Origin: Sphaerisporangium sp040649355
Lineage (GTDB): Bacteria > Actinomycetota > Actinomycetes > Streptosporangiales > Streptosporangiaceae
NCBI RefSeq assembly: GCF_043197795.1
Contig: NZ_JBICTU010000003.1
Coordinates: 248,001 to 312,000, forward strand
Reading direction: 5' to 3'
Length of the DNA: 64,000 nucleotides
In this document: piece after piece, positions 49,777-56,613 of the stretch
Numbering within the stretch: position 1 is the first letter of the stretch
Layout: every line of letters begins with the position of its first letter
Notes under the pieces: generated by a model
What the model saw: only the letters and a program-made list of their open reading frames with translations
Database searches by the model: none
What the model was told of the DNA's origin: nothing
Made by a program: the position numbers and the translations under genes

Positions 49777-51489
49777 GTGCGCATACGTGATCTGCTGGCG
49801 ATGGACCAGCTCCGGCTAGGCCTGCTGTCGGACCCCGGGCATCTGGACCGGCGCTTCACCGGCGTGCACATCACCGACCTGCCCGACCCCGGCCGCTACC
49901 TGTCCGGCGGAGAGCTGGTGCTGACGGGGATGATGTGGCGCAGGGAACCGGAGGACTCACGCCGGTTCGTCGAGATCCTCGCCACCGCGAAGGTGGCGGC
50001 GCTCGGCGCCGGCCGGGCCTGGCTCGGCGTCGTGCCCGACGACGTGGTCGAGGCGTGCCGCGAGCACGACCTGCCCCTGCTGGACGTGCCGACCGAGGTG
50101 TCCTTCCGCACGCTCAGCGAGCTGGTGGAGACGCGACTGGCGGGTGCGAGGGTCGTCGACCTGCGCGGCGCCCTCGGCCGGCACCGCCGGATCGTCGCCG
50201 CGGTGGCCGACGGCGCGGGCCTGGACGAGCTCTTCGCGCTGACCGCCGAGGAACTGGGCGTCACCGGCGCCGTGATCTCCTCGACGGGCACGGTCATCGC
50301 GGGACGGCTCGAAGGAGACCTTCCCGTACGGCTCGCGCGGGAGTACCTGTCGGCCACGCGGCTGCCCCATCTGGTGCGGACCCCCAAGGGGCCCTTCACG
50401 CTGTTCGGGGTCGACCGGGCGCACCGGGCGGCCGGGTGGGCTCTGGTCTGCGACGCCGACCTGCTCGCCGACGCCGACACCGGTTTCGAGCTCGCGGCCT
50501 GCGTGGCGCTGGAGCGCGGTCGCGCCGAGGAGGGCCGCAGGGTCGAGCGCCGCCTCGCGGAAGAGCTGATCGCGCTCGCCTGTTCCGGCGAGGCCGACCC
50601 CGCCGAGGTCGCCGCGCGGCTGCGCACCTGCGGGATCGACGCCGCGCAGCCGTACGCGGTGGTCACGGCGACCGTCACCCGGCCCGGCGCGACGGACGGG
50701 CCAGACCCCGCCGTGCTCGGCGGGCAGGTGATCGAGGAGCTGCTGGACCGCAGGGTGGTGGCCGCCGCGGGGGCGGACGGAGCCGTGGCGCTGGTGCCGT
50801 TGATCGACCCGGACACACCTGGTGGCCGTAAAGCGCATATGGGCGCGACCGGAAACGAGGCGGAGCGAGCGCCCGGGGCCGGGACCGGAAAGGAGTCCAG
50901 AACGGTGCCGGAAACCGGCACTGGTGCCGGGATCGTCCCCTGGACCGCGGTGCGCGTGCGGAGTAACGTGCAAGTGCAAGCCCGATCGCAAGTGCAGCGT
51001 AGTGTGCAAGCGCTTCTCGACCTGTTGGGGGGCAGGGTGGCGACACTTCAGGCGGCTCTGCCGAGGACGCGAGTGTCAATCGGCGTGAGCGCGGGCCTGA
51101 TCGGCCCCGGAGCCATCCGCGGTGGCGCCGAGGAAGCGGGCCACGCGCGGCGCATGGCGGAGGCGCGCGGCGGAGGAGTGGTGACCAGCGATGAGATCTA
51201 CACTCATGTCCTTCTGCTGGCCACCGTCCCCGACGACGTGCGGCGGTCCTTCGCTGATCGGATCCTCGCCCCGCTGTTCGCCTACGACCGAAGGCACCAG
51301 TCGGAGTTGGTCCGCACGCTTGGGACCTTCCTCGACTGTGCAGGTTCATGGAACGTTTGCGCGGAGCGTCTGCACGTGCATGTGAACACGGTGAGGTATC
51401 GCATCCGGCGGGTTGAGGAGTTGACCGGACGTGATCTGTCCTCGATGGCAGACAGGGTCGATCTTTTTCTCGCCCTGCGTGCCGGCTGA
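49777..51489 (+). CDS. PucR family transcriptional regulator
   Basis: 570 residues. N-terminal PucR purine-sensing domain ('MRIRDLLAMDQLRLGLLSDPGHLDRRFTGVHITDLPDPGRYLSGGELVLTGMMW'), a GAF/CdaR-like middle and the C-terminal PucR HTH ('SELVRTLGTFLDCAGSWNVCAERLHVHVNTVRYRIRRVEELTGRDL'). Probably controls the divergent xdhD. Between about residues 345 and 415 there is a Thr/Gly/Glu- and Val/Gln-rich insertion unlike the rest, including GTGCAAG-type repeats in the DNA near 50968-51010. Confidence 0.93.
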   Translation: MRIRDLLAMDQLRLGLLSDPGHLDRRFTGVHITDLPDPGRYLSGGELVLTGMMWRREPEDSRRFVEILATAKVAALGAGRAWLGVVPDDVVEACREHDLPLLDVPTEVSFRTLSELVETRLAGARVVDLRGALGRHRRIVAAVADGAGLDELFALTAEELGVTGAVISSTGTVIAGRLEGDLPVRLAREYLSATRLPHLVRTPKGPFTLFGVDRAHRAAGWALVCDADLLADADTGFELAACVALERGRAEEGRRVERRLAEELIALACSGEADPAEVAARLRTCGIDAAQPYAVVTATVTRPGATDGPDPAVLGGQVIEELLDRRVVAAAGADGAVALVPLIDPDTPGGRKAHMGATGNEAERAPGAGTGKESRTVPETGTGAGIVPWTAVRVRSNVQVQARSQVQRSVQALLDLLGGRVATLQAALPRTRVSIGVSAGLIGPGAIRGGAEEAGHARRMAEARGGGVVTSDEIYTHVLLLATVPDDVRRSFADRILAPLFAYDRRHQSELVRTLGTFLDCAGSWNVCAERLHVHVNTVRYRIRRVEELTGRDLSSMADRVDLFLALRAG

Positions 51490-51497
51490 GTTACAAG

Positions 51498-51629
51498 TTA
51501 GCAGCAGGGATAGTCAGCAGCCCTGCTAAAGGCAGACGCGCTGGCTTCTGCTGTCATAGCATTGCACGTGAGGCCGGGTACGGTGATGACGAAGAATGCT
51601 AGTACGGACAAGGCGAGGCGGCGGCGCAT
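51498..51629 (-). CDS. 43-residue secreted peptide precursor (candidate signalling peptide)
   Basis: Starts at ATG 51629 with GGGAG five nt upstream and ends with TAA. It has a basic n-region (MRRR), a hydrophobic core (LALSVLAFFVITVPG) and a signal-peptidase-I-like AxA site, giving a predicted C-terminal fragment such as SAFSRAADYPCC. It is divergent from an HTH-TPR regulator with only 54 bp between the two start codons. This arrangement, a short exported peptide beside an HTH-TPR protein, resembles RRNPP-type peptide quorum-sensing pairs. I know no family match for the peptide. The frame is open upstream across the divergent gene, but the ribosome binding site supports this start. Confidence 0.65.
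   Translation of the reverse strand: MRRRLALSVLAFFVITVPGLTCNAMTAEASASAFSRAADYPCC
51503..51527. terminator. Hairpin within the 3' end of the peptide gene
   Basis: AGCAGGG-N11-CCCTGCT, 13 bp after the pucR stop and inside the mature-peptide codons on the other strand. It could terminate pucR transcription before it runs antisense through the peptide gene. Confidence 0.4.
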
Positions 51630-51683
51630 GTTGACTCCCGTCGATGGCGGTCTAGCGGGTCTTAGATCTTTCAAGGGGTGCCA

Positions 51684-52976
51684 GTGACTAGTCAAGATCT
51701 CATAGGCCAGCGTATCAAGACGATGCGTCGGCAGCGTGGTCTCTCGCAAGCGCAACTGGCTCACCCTGAGCTCTCGGATAGTTATGTATCACTAATCGAG
51801 AGCGGCAAGCGAACGCCTACGGCGGCCGTTCTGGAATTGCTGGCGGCAAAGCTCGACTGTTCTCTAACTTATCTGATCAACGGCGTTACGGCCGAGCAGA
51901 TGCAGGACCTGGAGCTCGGCCTCGGCTATGCCTCCCTGGCCCTGAACAACGGCGAGGTCGCCGAGGCCAGAAGCCGCTACGCCGACCTGCTGAGCGATGG
52001 CACCATCGCCGGCCTTTCCTCGCTGCGTCAGCAGGCGCAGTACGGTTACGCACTGGCGAGCGAGGCATGCGGCGACCTCGAAGAGGCGATCACCGTCCTG
52101 TGCCGGCTGCGCGAGCCCGGCGCTGATCCGCTGCCTCCGGAACGTGCCATCGCGGTCGCGATCGCGCTGTCGCGGTGCTACCGGGAGCGCGGCCAACTCG
52201 CCGAGGCGGTGCGCGTCGGCGAGGAGGCGATCATGGGCCCTGGCCGGCCCGTGTGGAGCGACGACCTGGTGGAGCTGGGCGCGACCCTGCTCGCCGCCTA
52301 TGACGCTCGCGACGACATGCTCAGGGCACGCCAGTTCGCGGCGGAGTTGCTCGCCACGGCCGAGATGCTCGGCACCCCGCGCGCGACCGTCGCCGCCTGC
52401 TGGAACGCCGCCATCGTCGCCGAGCGCACCGGGCACGGGCAGGAGGCGCTGGCCCTCGCCGAACGCGCTCTGGCCATCCAGTCGGAGAACGGGGAGTCCC
52501 GCAATCTGGCGCGGCTCCGCATGCAGTACGCCGTGCTTCTGCTCCGGGTGCGTCCCGGGGACGCCACCGTGTGCCGTGACCTGATGCTTCGCGGCGAGCG
52601 CGGCATGGCCGAGTCTTCGGCCGGTACTCCCGACCTGGCGCGATGCGCCCTCGACCTTGCCCGGGTCGAGATCACCTTGGGCAACGCCGAGAAGGCCGTC
52701 GAGCACGCCCGCCGGGGCAGGGAGATGCTCGACCACCGCAATCCCGCGCTCCTCGCCGACGCCCACATAGTCCTCGGCAACGCGCTCCTCATGCTCGACG
52801 AGAACGCCGAGGCGGCCGAGGAGTTGGCGGCGGGTCAGGAGATCTTGGAGCACTCGGCCAACTCTCGAAGGGTGGCGGAAGGCTGGCTGAGCATGGCCAA
52901 GGCTCTTGAGCGCCTCGACGACGGCTCGGCGAGCCCGGAGGCCTACGAGCGGGCCCTCGTCTGCGCCGGCCTGTAG
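51684..52976 (+). CDS. HTH-TPR transcriptional regulator (candidate peptide receptor)
   Basis: 430 residues from GTG 51684 with AAGGGG at 51673-51678. Residues about 5-65 are an XRE helix-turn-helix ('IGQRIKTMRRQRGLSQAQLAH', 'DSYVSLIESGKRTPTAAVLELLAAKL'). From about residue 75 to the end are helical repeats of TPR type (for example 'ALALAERALAIQSENG', 'AVEHARRGREMLDHRNPALLADAHIVLGNALLMLDENAEAAEEL'). This is the RRNPP/PlcR-like layout in which a TPR groove binds an imported peptide. The first ~70 codons have clearly lower GC at third positions than the TPR part. Divergent from the peptide gene. Confidence 0.85.
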   Translation: MTSQDLIGQRIKTMRRQRGLSQAQLAHPELSDSYVSLIESGKRTPTAAVLELLAAKLDCSLTYLINGVTAEQMQDLELGLGYASLALNNGEVAEARSRYADLLSDGTIAGLSSLRQQAQYGYALASEACGDLEEAITVLCRLREPGADPLPPERAIAVAIALSRCYRERGQLAEAVRVGEEAIMGPGRPVWSDDLVELGATLLAAYDARDDMLRARQFAAELLATAEMLGTPRATVAACWNAAIVAERTGHGQEALALAERALAIQSENGESRNLARLRMQYAVLLLRVRPGDATVCRDLMLRGERGMAESSAGTPDLARCALDLARVEITLGNAEKAVEHARRGREMLDHRNPALLADAHIVLGNALLMLDENAEAAEELAAGQEILEHSANSRRVAEGWLSMAKALERLDDGSASPEAYERALVCAGL

Positions 52977-53148
52977 GCGGCCTGGCCCGGCTGTCCTCAT
53001 GACCGGCACCGGTCGGATCGGCCTCGGCCCATCCGACCGGCCCGGCCGCGGGCGGGTGCCTCCCGGCAGGGCCTCGGCGGGCCCTGTTTTCCACAGGGGG
53101 TGCGTGCGGTGGGGGACCGGGCCCTCACCTGAGTAGCCTTAGGGTGCT

Positions 53149-53733
53149 ATGAGGACTTCCCCGCTTGCCGCCGCGCTCGCGCTCGTCGTCGCCATCGTGC
53201 TGGGCACGGCCTTCGCGGCTCCAGCCCTGGCCCACACGGCGCTCAAGAGCAGTGACCCGAAAAAGGGCGCCACTGTCGAGAGCCTCGACGAGGTGACGCT
53301 GACGTTCAACGAGGCCGTGCGATTCCCCGTCGTGCTCGTGCGCGATGCGGGCGGCCACGCGTACCACGACGGTAAGCCCAAGATCGACGGGCCCAAGGTC
53401 ATCCAGAAGGTGTCCGGCGCCCTGCCGTCCGGGAAGTACACCATCGCCTGGCGCGTGGTCTCCGACGACGGGCACCCCATCGAGGGGGAGATCCCCTTCA
53501 CGGTGAAGGCCCCGGAGGCCTCGCCGTCGGCCTCGCCTGTCCCCTCCCCGCAGGAGAGCACCGCCGCGCCGAGCACGGCGGCCGCGACGACGCCCGCGCC
53601 GGTGGACGCGACTCCCGCCGCCCAGCAGGAGGAGCAGAAGAGCGGCGGCATCCCCGCCTGGGTGTGGATCGTGGTCTTCGGCATCGCCGGCATCGGCATC
53701 GGCATGGCCCTCAGCCTGCGGAAGAAGCCGTGA
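53149..53733 (+). CDS. copC: CopC-domain copper-resistance protein
   Basis: 194 residues. Signal peptide ending 'APALA', then the mature His: 'HTALKSSDPKKGATVESLDEVTLTFNEAV', 'YTIAWRVVSDDGHPIEGEIPFTV' with the distal DDGH copper motif. A Pro/Ala linker leads to one C-terminal membrane helix (WVWIVVFGIAGIGIGMAL). Binds copper outside the membrane and hands it to the CopD-type protein encoded next, whose GTG overlaps this stop. Confidence 0.93.
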   Translation: MRTSPLAAALALVVAIVLGTAFAAPALAHTALKSSDPKKGATVESLDEVTLTFNEAVRFPVVLVRDAGGHAYHDGKPKIDGPKVIQKVSGALPSGKYTIAWRVVSDDGHPIEGEIPFTVKAPEASPSASPVPSPQESTAAPSTAAATTPAPVDATPAAQQEEQKSGGIPAWVWIVVFGIAGIGIGMALSLRKKP

Positions 53734-53831
53734 GCAAGCAGCCCGCGAGCAGGCAGCCGGGAAGCAAGCAGCCCGGAGGCAAGCAGCCCGCGAGCAAGCA
53801 GCCGGGAAGCAAGCAGCCGGGGAGCGAGCAG
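53730..53831. repeat. 15-bp minisatellite (7 units) at the start of the CopD-CtaG gene
   Basis: Seven in-frame units encoding xSKQP, beginning at the start codon itself. Confidence 0.9.
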
Positions 53832-55850
53832 TCCGTCGGCGGCACGCTCGCCGGCGGCGGCGTGAGCAGGACCGTCCGCCTCGCGGTCGCGGGCGTGTGC
53901 GTGGCGCTCGGCGGCCTGGCCGTCGCCATGATCGTCGGGGGTGCGGCCACCCCGCGCATCATCCCCGGCCTGCCCGACGAGGGCACGCTGACCCGCTGGG
54001 CGCTGCCGGTGTCCAAGCTGACCATGGACGTCGCGGGCGTGCTCACCGTCGGCCTGCTGCTCCTCGCCACCACGCTGCTCCCGAGCGACAAGGGCCTGCT
54101 CGGGAAGTCCGCGCTCGGCTACGTCAGGGCCGCCTCGTGGACGGGCCTGGTCTGGGCCGTGGCGGCGGCCTCCACGCTGGTGTTCAGCCTGTCGGAGACG
54201 CTGGGCACACCGGTCACCGACGTCCTCGGCGGCGAGGAGCTGACCAGCTACGCCAGCCAGGTGCCCCAGGGCATCGCGCTGACCCTCGTCGTGCTCTTCG
54301 GCACCGCCATCGCGCTCTTCTCGCGCGGCGCGATCACCGCGGGCGCCTCCGGAGGGCTGCTGCTCCTCGCGCTGGCCACCCTCATGCCCCCGGCGCTGAC
54401 CGGCCACTCCTCCTCCGCGCCGAACCACGGTCTCGCCACGACCAGCGTCGCGCTGCACCTGCTGGTGCTCTCGCTGTGGGTCGGTGGGCTCCTGCTGCTG
54501 TGCGCGCACGCCCTGCGCGGCGAGCCGCACCTCGACCTCGCCGCGCACCGGTTCTCCCGCATGGCGCTGTGGTGCTTCGCCGGCGTCGGCCTGTCCGGGG
54601 TGTTCAGCGCGATCGCCCGGCTGACGGCAGTTTCCGAGATCTTCACCACCTCCTACGGGCTGATCGTCCTGGCCAAGGTCGTCGCCTTCACCGGTCTCGG
54701 AGTGATCGGCTGGTGGCATCGCGGCCGCACCCTTCCCTCGCTGACGGCCGGGAACCCGGGAGCCTTCACGAGGCTCGCCGGCGTCGAGGGCCTGATCATG
54801 CTGGTGGCGGTCGGCCTCGCCGTCGCGCTCTCGCGCACCGCCCCGCCGCCCCTCGACCTTCCGGTCGACCGGGCGTTCGAGCTGCTGGGCTACCTGATCC
54901 CGCCGCCGGTCTCGATCGGGAATCTCCTGACCCTGTGGTGGTTCGACCTGTTCTTCGCGGTGCTGGCGGCCCTGCTGGCCGGGCTCTACGGCGCCGGAGT
55001 CGTACGGCTGGCGCGTCGCGGGGACCGCTGGCCGCGTGGACGCACGATCAGCTGGGCCGTCGGCGTACTCCTGCTCGTCCTCGTCACGCAGAGCGGCGTC
55101 GCGCGGTACGCCCCGGTGCTGTTCAGCGTCCACATGACCGAGCACATGATCCTTTCGATGCTCGTGCCGATCTTCCTGGTGCTGGGCGCCCCGGCGACCC
55201 TGGCCCTGCGGGCGCTGAAGCCCGCCGCGCGCCGGGGCGACCGCGGCCCGCGTGAGTGGATCGTCACGATCCTGCACAGCAGGGTCACCAAGGTCATCAC
55301 CCACCCGGCGATCGCCACGGCCATCTTCATCGTCTCGACGTACGCCCTCTACTTCACCCCGCTCTTCGCCGCCGCCATGGAAGAGCACCTCGGGCACATC
55401 GCGATGACCCTCCACTTCCTGGTCAGCGGGTGCCTGTTCTTCTGGGTGATCATCGGAGTGGACCCGGCGCCGACCAGGCTGCCGTACTTCGGGCGGCTGC
55501 TGCTGCTCTTCGTCACCATGCCGTTCCACGCGTTCTTCGGGATCGCGCTGATGAACATGGGCACGGTCGTGGCCTCCGAGTGGTACGACCAGCTCGGCCG
55601 CACCTGGGGGGACCCCGCCCTCGCCGACCAGGGCACCGGAGGGGCCATCGCCTGGGCGTTCGGCGAGATCCCCACCCTGATCGTGCTGATCGCGCTCGCC
55701 TTCCAGTGGTACCGCGACGACGACCGTACGGCCAGGCGCGCCGACCGGCGCGCCGACGCCGTCGCCGCGAAGGAGGGCGGCACCGGGGACGCCGAGCTGG
55801 ACGCTTACAACGCCTATCTCGCCAAGCTCGACAAGACCAACAGAGAGTGA
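53730..55850 (+). CDS. CopD-CtaG fusion, copper import / cytochrome oxidase assembly protein
   Basis: 706 residues from GTG 53730 (GTGA overlap with copC). After a 34-residue repeat-rich N-terminus come many membrane helices. The first half is CopD ('TLSLPSD'-type loops, 'HLLVLSLWVGGLLLLCAHAL', 'SRMALWCFAGVGLSGVF', 'VIGWWHRGRTLP'). The second half is the caa3_CtaG domain ('FSVHMTEHMILSMLVPIFLVLGAPATLALRAL', 'LHFLVSGCLFFWVIIGVDP', 'MPFHAFFGIALMNM'). Together with CopC it should bring copper to the cytochrome oxidase. The fused form is common in actinomycetes. Confidence 0.92.
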   Translation: MSKQPASRQPGSKQPGGKQPASKQPGSKQPGSEQSVGGTLAGGGVSRTVRLAVAGVCVALGGLAVAMIVGGAATPRIIPGLPDEGTLTRWALPVSKLTMDVAGVLTVGLLLLATTLLPSDKGLLGKSALGYVRAASWTGLVWAVAAASTLVFSLSETLGTPVTDVLGGEELTSYASQVPQGIALTLVVLFGTAIALFSRGAITAGASGGLLLLALATLMPPALTGHSSSAPNHGLATTSVALHLLVLSLWVGGLLLLCAHALRGEPHLDLAAHRFSRMALWCFAGVGLSGVFSAIARLTAVSEIFTTSYGLIVLAKVVAFTGLGVIGWWHRGRTLPSLTAGNPGAFTRLAGVEGLIMLVAVGLAVALSRTAPPPLDLPVDRAFELLGYLIPPPVSIGNLLTLWWFDLFFAVLAALLAGLYGAGVVRLARRGDRWPRGRTISWAVGVLLLVLVTQSGVARYAPVLFSVHMTEHMILSMLVPIFLVLGAPATLALRALKPAARRGDRGPREWIVTILHSRVTKVITHPAIATAIFIVSTYALYFTPLFAAAMEEHLGHIAMTLHFLVSGCLFFWVIIGVDPAPTRLPYFGRLLLLFVTMPFHAFFGIALMNMGTVVASEWYDQLGRTWGDPALADQGTGGAIAWAFGEIPTLIVLIALAFQWYRDDDRTARRADRRADAVAAKEGGTGDAELDAYNAYLAKLDKTNRE

Positions 55851-56131
55851 CCGGAGGGAGTCCCCTCTGGGGAGGAGGGGAACCTTCGCCCTCTCCTGAG
55901 CACGCCGGCACCTACCTGCGGGTAGCGTGGCATCAAGGAGTTCGGGCATAGACACCTTGGGTGGGCTTTCTCCGGAGAGCCCCACCGGGGTGGCTTCGCC
56001 TCTACCCCAAGCGAGTTCCAACCGCTCTTCAGCAACGCGTCGGTAGCGTCGCCGCCATCACACCAACAGGGCGACGCGGTGGGGCCGGGATCACGTAGCC
56101 CCGGAGCGGTGCGCCCAGGAGGGTTGGGGAG

Positions 56132-56527
56132 TTGTACGAAGAGTTGCGCATGCGCGGAAAGCGAAGTCTGGCGCCGGCGATCGAGGACTACCTGACGGAA
56201 TGGTCCGAGCGTACCGGCATCACCGTCGAGGTCTGGGCGATGCCCAGGGAGCGGGTGACCGGGCCGGTCGCCGACGCCGTCTACGCCGTGGTGCTGGAAG
56301 CCCTGACCAATGTCGAGCGGCACAGTGGAGCCCACACCCTGTCCCTCGCCCTCACCACCGGACGCGGCGGGCTGAGGCTCACCGTGAGCGACAACGGCAT
56401 AGGCTTCCCGCCGGGCCGCACGGGCCGGGGGATGGACACCATGAAGCGGCGCTTCAGCGAGGTCGGCGGGACGCTGACGATCAACAGCGTCGTCGGAGAG
56501 GGCACGACCGTGAGCGGCCAGATCTGA
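56132..56527 (+). CDS. Stand-alone histidine-kinase-type ATPase
   Basis: 131 residues, TTG 56132 behind GGGGAG. It has only the ATPase half of a NarL-type sensor kinase: N box 'VLEALTNVERHSGA', G1 'VSDNGIGFPPG', 'GRGMDTMKRRFSEVGGTLTINS' and 'GEGTTVSGQI'. There is no phospho-acceptor His and no membrane segment, so it cannot be a complete kinase. Similar 130-residue proteins exist in other actinomycetes, so this is probably an intact regulator and not a fragment. Confidence 0.75.
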   Translation: MYEELRMRGKRSLAPAIEDYLTEWSERTGITVEVWAMPRERVTGPVADAVYAVVLEALTNVERHSGAHTLSLALTTGRGGLRLTVSDNGIGFPPGRTGRGMDTMKRRFSEVGGTLTINSVVGEGTTVSGQI

Positions 56528-56613
56528 CCCAAGGGGCCGCGCCGCGACAGCCGCGACCTAGGGCGCCACGATCGGCGCGCGGGGGCCGGGCGTTCGATCG
56601 GATGGCGGGGCCC

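Noticed and set aside
51003..51012. Another CAAGCGCTT site at 51007 in pucR
   Set aside because: Reads GCAAGCGCTTCT, breaks the palindrome on the right and lies deep inside a coding region.
53139..56021. 960-codon minus-strand frame opposite copC and the CopD-CtaG gene
   Set aside because: Low-complexity Arg/Gly/His translation against two well-supported plus-strand membrane protein genes.
56132..56527. Broken sensor histidine kinase
   Set aside because: It has its own start and ribosome binding site, and similar stand-alone ATPases of the same length exist, so an intact small protein is more likely.
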